This document shows positions 25,717-57,250 of a stretch of DNA of 64,000 nt, one piece after another. A model generated the notes under the pieces. That model was given only the letters and a program-made list of their open reading frames with translations, made no database searches and was not told the DNA's origin. Numbering within the stretch: the first letter of the stretch is position 1; the number at the start of each line of letters is the position of its first letter. Source of the stretch: Enoplosus armatus (lineage: Eukaryota > Chordata > Actinopteri > Centrarchiformes > Enoplosidae); the NCBI RefSeq assembly GCF_043641665.1, contig NC_092189.1:13794833-13858832 (forward strand), in the 5' to 3' direction. The position numbers were made by a program, and so were the translations under genes.

Positions 25717-27875
25717 CACCACGGGGTTAAACTCATGCAGCCGACGACATGCAGCAGCGTTTCAGTAGCATGTTGTATCCTGATTTCAGTTAGTGATGAA
25801 AGTGATGTTATATTGTCATACAGAGTCATACACTATAAGAGAAGCTATTTCTTCTGTGGCCACAACTTTGTTTACATCTTCAACTTCTCATTTTACTTCT
25901 CTTTTTTTGTCATGTTTGGCAAGTCAATAGAAAAACAATATATTTTAAGTGTTTAAAAGACAGCTGAGCTACACAGTGTTTGCTTTACCTTTGCAGTACA
26001 CAGCTGTGCAAACCTTTTGAATGTAAGCTTGTGTAAATATTTCAGACTCAGATGGATGTATAAAGTTTGAATGGTTGATGTATATTGTTGGAAAAGTTTG
26101 TATTAATGTATTTTTTCTGCTTTATTAGAGTTTATATAAACACTGAATCTTGAAGGGTTTCACTGGCATTTATTTCACCCCTCAGGTGGCAACTTCTTTT
26201 GCACACAAACACAAAAAACACACTTCAGTGATGTGTGCTTTCAAAACTCTTAACCAAGTTCAGGTGGATATCTGAACATGAACAAACAAGGACATAGCTC
26301 TACCAACCGACGATAAACGCTTCCTGATGCACTGCTTCCTGTCCTGTTCCTCATTTTCATGTCAGGAAAGGATGTAGAGCTTTCTCTCTTTGCTTTTGTT
26401 TTCTTCCCTCTTTCCAGCACGTTATCTCTGTTCTTTCGTTCGCTCCATCTGTCTTTAGTCCAAAATGTTCCTGAACTGTTATTTTGGCTTATCCACCTCC
26501 ACCAGGCCCTCCCAGCAGAAACAATGAGCGACTCTGCTCCAACATTGTTCTGTTACGAGTTAAAATACGCAGTTGTGTTAAACAGAGGAAAAACAAGTCC
26601 GTTCACAGGCGAGGATGAAATGATGAGGCGACTGGAAGGGAAACAGAAAGAACAACAAGGTGTGTGCACGCTTGTGTCTTACCTTGTATATGTTGGGCCT
26701 GACTGTGAAACATGAAAACTTGAGCAGCACGCTTGTGGGTCAAACCAACCTTTATCACCTCATTATCAGCGCAGGAAGTTTCCAGGCGGAGGGGATGTGT
26801 TTCGTTTGGAGGACAAAGTCATGCTGGACAGGACATGCGTTGGCAGAGACATGGCAGTAGCACATTACTCCTGGCTGTAACACTTTATCTCTCTGAAAAC
26901 AATAACACGCTGCCCTGCTGAATAAAAGTTTATACACATGATCTGAACCAAATGAAACCGAGGTGAGCAGAGGCCATGGCCTGCTGCCCAGGTGAGATTA
27001 CCTATCAGCTGCTGGGGTTGTGTTCACAGCGTGTGAAACAACCAACAGCAACAAATACAGGTCAGTCACTGAGTGAACACAGGTGGGCTGCTTCAGAGCT
27101 CAAAGGGCCATACTGACATTTTCACATGATTTACAACAAGTGCTTTGTTTGTACATCATCTTTTTGACGGCTTGAGTGTTTCAGTTTTTAGATTAATTTC
27201 CTACCTTCAACTTTTTGGTTTCAGTTTGTTTTTGAAAAACAACATGGAGAGACATTAAAATGTGCTTGAGACAGTTAATCCAACACAGAGGACATTTTTT
27301 ATTATTATTGATTAATCAGTTGATTATTGTGACGCCCCTCCCCTCTGTCCTGACCAACCTCAGCAGCTGACATGGGAGGGTCGTCGGCTGATTAAGCTCA
27401 CCTGGGCCTTTAGGCTTTAAAAGCCGGCCCATGTGCTCATGCTGTTGCTCCCTTCCTACAGCTGACATGCACCCTGAATCACCTTCTTTTGGTTTGCACT
27501 CTTAACCACACATCACCGCACTGCTTTTGTTGCTGATCTACACACTCCACTGTTCATTTGAGTTAACCTTAGTTTCAATGAATGACCCTTGTTTTAAGTA
27601 AAACCTTGCATGGATTCCTATTTGTCACATTCATTCAGCCGGTTTGTGACAATTATCTTTTCAGTTATATAAAATCTCAGAAAGTAGTGAAACAAGTTTA
27701 TGTCTTCAAACTGCTTGTTTTGTCCAAACAACAGATCAAAACCCCACTACTCCACTAACAATCATATAATACAGAGAAGAGCAGCAAATATATATATATT
27801 CGACTAAACTCAAAAAGAAGTAGTTGCTTATAAAGACTTTACGTTTATAAGACGTAAGACATTTATTTTTTTAGC

Positions 27876-28250
27876 GTTATCTCGAGAAAATGAGCTTTGT
27901 TATCTCGATATAATGAGATAACCAGAAAACAAAAGGTTGTTTCCTCTCATTAGCCTACTTATAATAATAGGTCAGAGATCAGGAGTGCCACGCCAGCATA
28001 CACAGATGGCGTCTCGACAAGTGTAGCCACTGATTTAAGCCGAAAATGTCAAATCAAGGAGTATCCATTATTGATCAACATTTCAGACTGTACTTCAATC
28101 AAGGTCTAACACAGGCAGAAATTGCTTTGTGTCTTTCTGTTAGAGACAATGGTCAGATCAGTCCTTGTCATTTCAGGAGAAGACTTCAAGATAAATGAAC
28201 TCGTTATCACGAGAAAACAAGCTTTGTTATCTCAAGATAATGAAATAATT
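27876..28250 (+). mobile_element. Small degenerate DNA transposon-like element with palindromic direct repeats
   Basis: Two direct repeats of about 47 bp (27876-27922 and 28203-28250) share GTTATC-CGAGAAAA-AAGCTTTGTTATCTC and AGATAATGA. Within each, GTTATCTC faces an imperfect GAGATAAC, so each repeat is itself partly palindromic. Between them a short frame from an ATG at 28046 reads MSNQGVSIIDQHF, then LYFNQGLTQAEIALCLS, a helix-turn-helix-like start resembling the N-terminus of integrase-core proteins common in fish repeats. The frame stops after about 50 codons, so this is a remnant. Confidence 0.5.
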
Positions 28251-29003
28251 CACTAATTCACGTTCTTGGGTTCCGTAGGTTTCAAAGAAAAACCTATTTT
28301 ATTTATTCAAGGAATATTAGTATTTTTTCAAACCATCCAGTGTGAGATATTCATCAAAGACTGTGTTGATTTTCTTAAATAAATCTGCCTATTGTTTCTG
28401 AAAATATTTTTTTATCTCACAAGGAAAATCAAGTTGCCATTCAAGGACGCTTTCTGATTTATGGAAGAATTGACAGTCAGATGCTACATAATGAAAACAT
28501 GACTACTCTGTGATCGGTTTCAGATTCTCACTCAGCTGTGGGTGTGGACCCCGGTGAATGGTTGCTACACTTCCCTTTGTCACAACCTGCTAATATGTAA
28601 CAACAGTATGAAGGAATCTGTTTCTCTGTTGGCAGATCAGTGAGGACGTGCAAAGTGTCAGGAAAGAAAACAAAGTGATCCAACAGAAGAAATGACCACA
28701 TTAATTTTTTAACTGTGATTTCCAGTTACTAATATGTTGCAACAATTTAAGAATATTTCTTAGACACTCATTGCTTAGCAGTGTGTGTGTGTGTGTGTGT
28801 GTGGCCTTGTATTACTCATGTTGTAGGGACATAAATGTGTTTACACAGTCACATTGTAGGGACTCGAATTCCTTTTGGGGACAAAACGCAACGTAAATCA
28901 TAAAATTTTAGAGTGAAGAGTGGTTATGTGCGGTGGTGGTTAGGGCAAGTATCCAGGAAATGAATGTAAGTCAATGTAATGTCCTCTGAAGTGCTGGAAA
29001 CAT

Positions 29004-29037
<34 letters not shown>

Positions 29038-29082
29038 GTTGTGTGGTTAATTCCTACAGGTTTCCAGTGTGACGACACTAGT

Positions 29083-29290
29083 TAAGAAGAAGTTTATTAA
29101 TCCCTCTCACGGAAATTCATTTCTGTCATAACATAACGCGCACACAAGAAATACACACACATGCATTAGTTGTGGGAAGATGTCAGAGTGATCGGACGGC
29201 CACATAGTCAGACGCTCCAAGCTGTTAGGGGTTCGAGTTTGGCTCAAGGGCACCTCCGCAGTGCCCAGGAGGTGAAAGTAACATTTCACA
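29083..29290 (-). repeat. Retroposon-like repeat (3' end) fragment
   Basis: Plus-strand AAGTTTATTAATCCCTCTCA and downstream GGGTTCGAGTTTGGCTCAAG followed by GGCACCTCCGCAGTGCCCAG resemble the tail of a teleost non-LTR element read on the minus strand, which would end ...ATTAATAAAC. A related ATTAATCCCACAGCGGGGAAA tail (in parts) is near 57135. The family name is not assignable without a search. Confidence 0.45.
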
Positions 29291-32200
29291 GCCACAGAAA
29301 CATCATATGCTTACACAGAGAATCAGAAATGATTGAGGAACCCTATCAAACCCTATAAAATACTCCATTTGGTCTTTATGATCTCAGAGGCTGGGGAACC
29401 TTGTAGAGATCCAGACCCTTTACATAAGTTCACTCAATATGTCTCACTCAAAGAAGTGAGGGAGGGGGGACCCCTACTGGTCTACGGTGTTACATTAGTT
29501 ATTGCATTGAAACAGTGGTTTCCTGCGCTTGTTTTTACTGAATAGCGACACCTATCGGCCAGCATGTACACTCACACATATACAGTGTAATGGCTACAGT
29601 CTACGTTTGTACACTCTGCACCCATCCAGCTCATTGCATTCATCCCAAAATAATGAATAGACAGTAAGGCAGCTGCACAGTGCGTCTCTGTCAGCACTGA
29701 GCTGTGCTCTACAGCATTACTCATCTTTAAGAAACACTGTCAGACTTTTCACTCTCTAATGAAGTACCTCTGGTTATCGAACTCTGAAGTAGTAGTAGTA
29801 TCTAAAAATAACTAATCATCAAGGGCTGATTATCCTGAATTATCTTAGAATAAAACAGAACTGGGCCAAACAGAGGATTGATAAGTGTATATCCAATATA
29901 TCCAATTTCTGAATTATATATTATGTAGTTTTTAAAATAAACACCAGTGGAGTGACATGAATTCTATTGTTTCTATTGTATTCTAATCCACTTTAAGGCC
30001 CTTGTTGAAAATAAGGATAATGCCAGATCTGTATAAGAACTGTGTCGTGGTTTAATAAAAGAGTTTAGGCTGCATTTGAGACAGCATTGCTTAATAACAT
30101 TATGTTTTTTAAATGTATGTGCCACACTCATTCTTCACTGTATTAATGCTTAATTATCAAGAAGAGAAACAGACAGCCCCGGGCTCAAAGCCAGGCTCAA
30201 CAAGTGATTAATTCTTTGCCTTGCGACATGTACACATAGTTCCCTGTATGTAACATAAAGAGCTCTGCTGCTTGGAAGTGATTCAGCGAAGCGTGATCTT
30301 TAAGGTTCAGCATGATTGGCTGCCAGGCTGTGAGATACTGAGGTTAAATAGGGGAATGGGAAGTCAAGGGAGGACCTACTGCCTGAATGAACTCAGCCAC
30401 GTTGCTGTGGTGATAATGAGCAGATCACAACAGCAGCAGAGAATCGCGTTTCTCCTTTGAATCGTCGTCTTTATACATTCAAATGTGGTCTGGGGTTAAT
30501 CTCCGGCATGACCCGAGCGCCTGCAGCGTCTGATGTGGAAGTGGAGCAGTTGAGGACTGAAAGCATATCAGCAACAAAAGAGTGACTGGCAATGACAGCA
30601 TGGGTTGTTTTCATATTACATCTTTATTGTTGGTTTAATAGAAAAAAATGTGCCTCTTTTGATACAGATTCAAAATTACTTTGACAAAAAACACAAAAAA
30701 ATTACATGATTTTTTTTTCTAGCAGCATGACTTAATTTCAGATCCTGCGGCGTCACTGGCCTTGTTAGAACATTTTGTAAAACGACTAAAACAGAAATAC
30801 GTATTCATATAAAAAAAAAAAAAAAAAGGGTACAGCTTTGCGTAGGGGAGGACAGAGGCTGACAGCTTTAAGAAGTGAAGACAGGCAATAGAGGTTTAAC
30901 TGCAGCAACCTTACTGGAGGTTAGAGGAGGAAAGTTCAGCAGAGTCCCGCACTGAAATATTACATATTTCAACATGTAAGGCTGTGGGAAGGCCTGGGCC
31001 AAGTGTTGCCCTGGGACCTTACAGAAATATAAACGAGAATATATATCACCAGAAAAAGCTGGAGTATTTATAGCTGTGAAAACATGATTCCTACAGTCAT
31101 GAAAATTAAGCATGAATAACAGAGTTTCTGCAACATATGGAGCATTAAAAACTGGTACTGGCAACAGCACTGAGACAGGATTCTTGCTGGAAGTGGTCCA
31201 TGGCAGTCTATGACGTGTTGACTTTTAGAAAATCACAGCTCAGCTTCATGATACACAGACCTTCAGCTATCCTGTTTCACATATTGTTTGTGTGGTTTCA
31301 GGCTGAGGGAAAAAGCAGTTAAACAGTAAGCAGAGCGCAGGGGTCAGAGGAGCAGAGAAATGGCACATCGCAGCGTAGAACAACAAGGCTCAATATTGCA
31401 ATAGTTTGGATCGACTTCAAGTCAGGTGGTTTCTCTGCCAGAGGGAAAGTCTAATGAGGTCTGACTGAGAGGCCAGGTTCTGTTTTCTGGCGACTGGCTG
31501 ATAGATATCAGCAGGAAAATCAAGCTAAATGCTAAATTAATTGAATAAATAGCTGATTAAATAAGTACATATGACACTAACTGTAAATTCACGCAGTATA
31601 AACTTAAACTATACAACTATAAACATAAAGTTGATTTTAGTTCATTTGACCTGTCTTGCACTGGTTTTGGAAGAATGCAACTACCAAGACCAAATACTGC
31701 CTGCTAGCTTCATCTTGTCACGTGTGAGACAGTGTTTAATATAAGCCTGTCCTTATTTATGTGCAGCCTGGTGTGTCGAATGTGCCTCTCTGTAGCTCTG
31801 ACCTGCATACTGCATGCCACAGGCAAGCACCAGTAGATAAAGAAAACAGGAGAGAATTGTTATGTTTTCACCATTTTGACTGTCAGGGAAAACTGCAACA
31901 ACTCAAAAACTTTCTAATTATAAAAAAACATTAAGTAAAACATGTACTGTAGTAGTGTTAGTAGTTTATAGTGTAGGTAAGGGGCTCTACTGTAGGTTGA
32001 GCTGTTCCTGAAGCTGCTGCAGGCTACAGCTCTGAGTGCTACAGGAGACAATAGCGCAAACTTGGGAGTCCAAGTAAACATTCAACGTTTAGAGTTTCAC
32101 ATGTTCAGACTGCAGAAAGTGAAGCGGCCACAGGAAGTGGACCGCGAGCCTGGCGATGCTGCATAGAAGAAAATAATTTGGCGAGCGAACACTGGCTCAG

Positions 32201-33110
32201 CAACCATCCAGATGTACTGTGTCATTCTTCATTCATTCAGCTCCTTCACTTTTATATATTAACTCTGAACAGATAAACCAACTCGACAGTTCTTCTTTTT
32301 CCAGTAGTCATTGAAATGTATCACTAAAAAACACATAAAACTCAATGATTAAAACAAACTAACACAATAAAACAGTTTATGGCTAATTAAAAACCATTAC
32401 AACGTGTATAAAGTACATATGTTGATACATGTAAGTTACTAGGAGTACTCAGCTGGTTCTGACCAGAAACTAGGCGAGTCTGACTCCAGTGAAATCAAGT
32501 TAAGAGAGATCCAGGATTGACAATGACTATACTGAAAACCAAAAAAGGAAAAATTATGAGAAGTCACGTTAAGATCTGAATAATTCACTACACAGGCTTT
32601 GCAGTTGTGTCTCAAATCTAGCAACTCTGGTTCTGGTGCATCACAGCTGGGCCACAGTGTAAGGCAGATTTGTTTTCAAATTAAAGTTACTGCTGTGACT
32701 CAAATGTCTGGCTTTTGTCTCTTCTTTAAAAATATGTTTTAGAATAAAACAGTGACGTTAAGGTGCTAGCTAACAAGGTGACGACATCATTCAACACAAA
32801 AAAAATGGAGGGAAAAAAATCAATTCACAGTCAAACAAACACAAAAACAAAATTTTGTTGAGACGGATACGTTTTGTGCATAGAAACACAATCAGCCTAT
32901 TGCAGCCATTGTTAACCAAAAGGCTGAGGTCCTCCAATATGGCTGCCAGAGGGTAAACCTTGTGTTGTAGGTTTGATTCACTCATTCATTTGCCAGACTG
33001 TGGGACTTCAGTGACATGGGCCTCTAGTTTGATAGCAGTAAACTAGCGCAACTTGTAAGTAGCACTTTTCAGTGGAGCAGTAACAGAATTTATATTTTTA
33101 TTTATTTATT

Positions 33111-33113
<3 letters not shown>

Positions 33114-33155
<42 letters not shown>
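33114..33155. repeat. (TA)n microsatellite
   Basis: About 21 uninterrupted TA units, immediately downstream of a TTTATT-rich run. Confidence 0.95.
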
Positions 33156-33158
<3 letters not shown>

Positions 33159-36100
33159 ATAGTGCTGTGCAAACCTGCACAATATCAGTATCAAGTTGTT
33201 TATCAAATGTTGCCTCTTTATTTCATTTCTGTAGAAACCGTCATCTTTACGTTGTGCGTGGATGCTGTCCAAATAACTGAAAATCAGCTGTTAGACCTGT
33301 GAGTTACTAATTTTACATGCAGTTCTGCTTTTACCGAAAGCATCTTCTGCAACCTTCATAACATAAAAAAACTAAATAAATAAATTAAATGAATTTCACA
33401 GTTAACCATTATTTATTAGGCAGGAGGATATTGATTCAGTTTTTAAAAAAGCACACAAAATACGGAGATGATAAGGAGAGGTCTATTATTTTTAAGAGAT
33501 AATCGGACTCCATCAGATTACTGTGCAGGAGCTTCATGATTTGTTTTGTTTGGAGGCCGATGAACGCTCTCCAACTTGAGCGATCTGAAAAAATATCAAC
33601 AAGTTAAACTGTGCTGACAATTTATGATGCTAGTTAGCTTACATGGCTGGTACGTGGACAACTCACGCAGCCCATACTTATTAATTACCACTACCTTTTT
33701 TGGTAACTGCAAATAGCTTCAACAGGTGTTTGCCAAGAAAATGTAACACTACCTCAGTCAAACTAGAGGCCTATGTCTTTGCTTTCAAACATTACCATTG
33801 AATGTATCTCCGTTGCTTATGGTTTAGTGTCTCTTTTCTCTTTAGTTAAGGATATTAGACATTTATATAACTGCATTTCTTCGATCACAGACAGAGAAAT
33901 GAGGCTGTGATAGAGAGAAGCTAACAGTGATGTGCGGGTAGAGGTGAGAGAGAGCAGGTACAGTGAAGATCGAGAACAAAGGAGCAAATGGATATGAAGG
34001 CAAAATAATGAGGAAGGACAAATCTCTAAACTGATTACGCACCAACTGTTAGATTACAAGGTATGGAAGTTTGACATGTCCACAATTTTGTGGTACCTAA
34101 ACAGACACTAATGACCTTTCAGAGGAAGCGAGGTTGATTGAAAACAGGCGTTTGGCAGCTTTGTGGCTCTGAGACAGGTTCAGAATGCAACAACAAACCA
34201 TTACACAGAACCGTGACATTATGAAGTAATGAAGAACGTCAACGTGTTCAACTGGATTGCTGAGGATTGTTTGATTGATTTGAGGTGTAGGTGTATGTTT
34301 TCTATTCAGAACAGTTTGTCCTATAGTGTTACCCCCCAAAAAACTACACTCAGCAGTGAGGTTTGTGTAGCTTTTAGGCTCTAAAGTGTATCACAGAAGC
34401 CGACTGAATAATGGCAGTGAAAGCAAAAAGGGGGATTGACAGAAAAGGAATACCACCTGAACACCAGAGCGTTTACTTCCTTACTGTGTGCCAATTCCCC
34501 TCTCTGCTGTTCAGTTGTGCATATAACCACAGAGTAACTCAAACAGTCAGTTATTGCAGCTCTACTTCACATCTGTTCATTAAAGTTCACTGTTCAAGAG
34601 AACTTGTAATCTAAGAGTGCAGAGGTAAGTGGTCCAAATGTTTATGAAACATAACAATGACTGCAAACTGTCCTCTTGAGGGAATATTTCAATGAGGTTG
34701 TGACGTTTTGTCTCATTACTGCCAACACAGTGACACAAAGCTAAACTAAAGCAGCAAATTGATTGGATTATCTGTGAGATGGCCGGATGAGGGCTCAAGC
34801 CATTTGGCAGCTTTAATCTCAGTAGTCCCCTCTCATCAACAGATTGTAACATAGTAGTTTTAATATTACATAACTGCCTCTACTATCAAAAATAAACACA
34901 CACACAAACACATTCACACAGGAAAACCTCAGAATAAAATGACAGAAGATGACTGAAATCTATGCTACCAACAGCTGTCACTCTCCCATTAGGACTGATT
35001 CCAACTCTTTCCACTCAAACAAGTATACAGTGTGCACACTACAAAAAACAACTATTGTGAAGTATTTTTGTCAAAGCCGTAACAAACACAGTTTACGCGG
35101 ATTTGTCTAGCACCCTACTAAAACTATAAAAGGCCAATAAAAACTGTAGTTTTTAGTTTGGTGATTGGAAAAAAACAAACAACTTGAAGGCTGTACAGAC
35201 ACAAGACCTTGTATCAACTGCAGTGTTAAGTTTCATTAATGCAGGCAGCAGATGCTGCACAGCTCTCACGACTCACACCTTTGACTGCAGAAGTTGACCT
35301 GCGACAAGCTGCAAAGTCACTGACCTATATGAAAACTGTGAAAAATAAATCTAACACTCTATGGTTTGTGGCATATGAATCGCTGGAATAAACGACTGCC
35401 ACAGTCACACATCTGTCTCCCATGCAGGTATGCTGGTAGTTGAAGTCATGTTGCTGAAGGTTTGGACCCTGGGTGTGAGTACAGTGTGCGGTTGAGTTGA
35501 GGTGATTGTGTCTGGTGGCTGATCTCTCAGAGGGATTGTCAGTTGCCTCCTCTGACATTTACAAGAGATAAGTGCGTTTCTCTTGTAGCTGTCGCGGCAG
35601 AAAACAGTCGAACAGAATAAAGCAAACCTGCAAATCACTCAAGATGAGGTTGTGTTTCAGCTACACAAAATAAATAAAATGCATTGTGTTAAAAGATTAG
35701 AGGTACTACATATAGAAAGTGTGAATTTATCCCTTCATTAATTCTTATTCTATATGCCTCTTGTATTAACAATGTGTTTATTTGAAATCTAAAAGCAAAG
35801 CAAAGCTTCATAAAGCTAAGGTAGCGAAATAAATGCTGTGAAATCAGAAATTACCACTGTCGGTTCAAATCTCTTAATTTCTTTCCTCTTGGAGGTGTGT
35901 GTTACTACAGAGTCCCCACTCATAAAACAAGCCTAGTTGAGACTGTGTTGTGCTTATCCTCCTCATGCGTTTCCATCATCCCACGCTGATGGGCCTTCCT
36001 TTCGTCCTCTCTGTGGCTTGTAGCCAGAGCGCCCTTTTCGATTTCTCTCCACATGAAAATAACAGACAGCTGATGGGAGTCCCGGAAGGTGAGAGGGTTA

Positions 36101-36289
36101 AAGGTCAGCCAACAGGAAGTCCAAGGGGCAATCTAAGGATGAGAAAAGGTGCTGGTGGGCTGAATCCCTGGAGGAAAAAAAAAGCATTTGGAAAGTAAAA
36201 TATAAGAAGAAGAAATATGCATACATACGTCTTCATACATGGTCTATGCTTGATATGTATAAATATATGTCACCTTTGTACGGAGCGAC

Positions 36290-54327
<18,038 letters not shown>

Positions 54328-55514
54328 TCACTGACATAAGAGGACCAATTTGAATAACAGATTTGATTGGCTATCTGTAAAAATGTGCCAGACAGACAGT
54401 GCCTTACTGACAGGCAAGCCTCCTACACGCCGTTTGTAGTCTGAGCGTCAACTTCAGCGAATGAACACCAACCTGCAAACGTTAAATATGTCATTCTAGT
54501 CGGAGGTCTGTGTTTTTCCAGGAAATAGCAAGCGCCGCCTATTTCTCCTTTAAATGTAAGCTTGTGTGACTAGAAACACCCTATAGAGACTAAAACCATG
54601 TATTTACTTATGCTGGCTCCCTACTCGGTGCCAAATATGGATCATCAACCTGTGAAGACGTCCCCTCAGCCTCGATACCGTGTCTTCCTGTCACGCAGCC
54701 CGCACACTGTCCGCGACATCCCCCGGTGATAATAGAAATGCTTAGACGCTCGTCCTCTATCATGTGATATCTTTACACGGTGTAAATGTGGAATTGGTAG
54801 GCCCGTGCGGGTCCCAGGGGCTGTCTCGGTTCCTAAGTGTCAACAGAGCAACGGCCGTCATTCAACAGCTCGCCCCCGCCTCCCTTCCCCGGCGGATGGA
54901 CGGTTGGAACCAATGGCGGAGCTTCAGTACAGTTATGGTACACTTGTGGGACGGACTTGAACTTCGTGTCTTATCGGATTCACGGAAAGACCCGAGTATT
55001 TCTCAGCTTCAGCCTCAGCTTATACTAGCCTGCTTTACTTCCCTCCTCGGACTGGACTGGTACATCCTGTTGTTAACCGTCAAAGGTGACATCCGCCTCA
55101 ACCGTTTCCTCTGTTAGAAAGGGCAGAGTTATGGGGATAAGCTAGCATGTACACTCACTGTTTACACCAAGGAGGGAGATGGTTTGGTGTTGTTTAACTC
55201 CACTTTCATTTAGCCGTTAAAGATGTCTCTAACCACTTTACGTTGAAGTCAGGAGGCGTCTTTGGTTTAGCCAGTGAAGTGCTGTGGCTGTAACGTTACT
55301 TTACAGTGAATGTAACGACTAGATATTTATCAACGCATTAAGTACGAGTGGATAGCTATGCTGTTCACCAGTTACGAATAAACAAGTTTGTCCAACCGGT
55401 GCTCATTTAACGCCTCGAAAATATGGTGCTGAAACGCATGTTTTAATGGTTTCCTGCCCCATGCACAGTACCCAGTACTTCTGGTCTAACTCCAGTAAGG
55501 CGTCCACTCTCCAA

Positions 55515-55957
55515 TGGCTTAAGTATGTAAGTAAAGTTCAAGGTTACATTTGCTCAAGTACTAGGTTAAGTACGAGTATGATATTTGTACTTTACTTGAG
55601 TATTTCCATTTTATGCTACTTTATACTTATACTTTATACTTATACGGTACTATTTAGGGTATTTAGGGTACTTTTTACCACACTGCATTTATTTGACATC
55701 TGTACAAGTGCTGGAAAAAGCATTCAGATCTTTTACTTAAGTGAAAGTAGCATTCATAATCTTACTTATAAGAAAGTATAAGTAGATAATATGAGCAAAA
55801 TAAAGTACCATTTAATGTGTAAGCAGCATTTTCCTCCAAAATGTAGTGGAGTAAAGGTATAAAGTAGCATAAAACAAAAATACTCAAGTGCAAGTACTTC
55901 AATGTTGTACTAAGTACTGTACATGACTAAATCTACTTAGCCTACTTTCCACCAGTG
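55515..55957. repeat. Nested copies of TACTTAAGT-type repeat
   Basis: An inverted fragment (55515-55690, with TACTTTACTTGAGTATTTCC) is followed by a direct copy (about 55702-55957) beginning AAGTGCTGGAAAAAGCATTC then TTTTACTTAAGTGAAAGTAG. Both share blocks with the intact element at 56211-56700. Confidence 0.6.
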
Positions 55958-56210
55958 ATTTGTGGTTACTTATTACTTTGCAGAGTAAGATTTTACATAC
56001 AAACCATATGATCGGCTTGTAAAATATGATGTATTATTATAGTTTCAACTACCCAATATATAGTATATAAAGTGCTTGAAATTAGGTCCACCCTCACCCA
56101 CTACAATTTTTTAGATTGTACTTAAGTACAATTTACTGATATTTCTGTACTTTTACTCAAGTATAATTTATATAATTTATAATTTATAATAACCTTTACT
56201 TTTAATTGTG

Positions 56211-56700
56211 TAGTGGTGGAAGAAGTATTCAGGTTACTTAAGTGAAAGTGTCAATACTACAATGTAAAAATTACCTATTACAATTAAGAGTCCTTCATTT
56301 CAAATTCTAAAAGTACAGAAGTATTATCAGCAAAATGTATTTAAAGTGCACTCATTGTGACAAGGCCAGAGTGTAGTGTAATATGGATTATATGATTTGA
56401 TTAAGGGGTATGTTAATGCTACAGCTGGTTGAGGGGAAGATAATTTTACCAACTTCATATACTGTTATATATATATATATATATATATGTATATACAAAT
56501 ATATACAAATTATCAAGTAACTATCGCTGTAATGTAAATGTAGTGGAGTAAAAATACAGTGTTTCCATCATAAAGTATAAAATGGAAATAATCAAGTGAA
56601 ATACAAGTACCACAAAATTGTGCTTAAGTAAAAGTACCTATTTTTCATACCTGTCATCTTTTACTTAAGTAAAACATGTGAATACTTTTTACAGCACTGT
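56211..56700. mobile_element. Non-autonomous inverted-repeat element (TACTTAAGT family)
   Basis: The left end, TAGTGGTGGAAGAAGTATTC then TTACTTAAGTGAAAG, is the approximate reverse complement of the right end (...CTTTTACTTAAGTAAAACATG, AATACTTTTTACAGCACTGT), giving terminal inverted repeats of about 40 nt around a 490 bp AT-rich body without coding. This is a MITE-like structure, a family very frequent in teleosts. It includes a (TA)n run at 56465-56489. Confidence 0.6.
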
Positions 56701-57114
56701 CAAAAACACAATAGTCTATAGCCTGAAAGCAGGCTGGGATGATAATTATGTTTTTGTTTCTAAGCATGTAGGTCAACCGTACAGTTTCCATTCAAAAGAT
56801 TCATCTGTATGAAGTGAGAGAGAGGGGGCCAGAGGGAGAGAGTCCACCAGCAGAGATAATTACAGTGAGAGAATTTCACACTTGAACAGAGTTTTCAAGT
56901 GAGTGAGCAACAAAAACACCTTGCATTATAATCTTCTTTTGCATGCCTACTGTATGCAATATTAAGGTTAAGAAAGAAGTACGTTTAACCTCATGTTGCC
57001 ATTTTGATCTTTTAGTCTCCTGTATTGTGTGTTTGGACATCATTTCTGCATTTTCTGTCCTGGCACAAATACTTACAAATACTTACAAATACATACATCA
57101 AATGAAGTCAATCT

Positions 57115-57250
57115 ATTAGACTTAGACTTAGACTTAGACTTTTATTAATCCCACAGCGGGGAAATTTACACGTCACAGCAGCAAAAACAGAAAGGTGCAG
57201 AAACATACAGCAGACAAGCACTGTGTCTATTTACCAGTCCATTAGATTCA
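57115..57250 (-). repeat. Retroposon tail with (TCTAAG)n
   Basis: Plus-strand tandem TTAGAC units (57116-57140) are followed by TTTTATTAATCCCACAGCGG and GGAAATTT. Read on the minus strand this is AAATTTCCCCGCTGTGGGAT then TAATAAAA and a (GTCTAA)n tail, the 3' end layout of fish non-LTR retrotransposons. Confidence 0.5.

Larger units (their letters stand above)
25717..36289. other. Convergent intergenic region between f8 and slc16a2
   Basis: Contains the f8 3' UTR, with no clear canonical poly(A) hexamer in its first 450 nt, and at the right-hand side the slc16a2 3' UTR read from the minus strand. Candidate minus-strand poly(A) signals (TTTATT on plus) occur near 33090-33105 and 30615, so the UTR length is open. 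A few recognisable repeats lie within and are listed separately. No open frame over 120 codons has protein-like composition or a family match. Confidence 0.6.

Noticed and set aside
28782..29034. Repeated GTGTGT blocks as a possible regulatory array
   Set aside because: Ordinary (TG)n microsatellites with unrelated sequence between them.
54764..55117. 117-codon open frame divergent from slc16a2
   Set aside because: Lies in the GC-rich promoter flank, has no family resemblance, and no donor or acceptor context indicates a gene.
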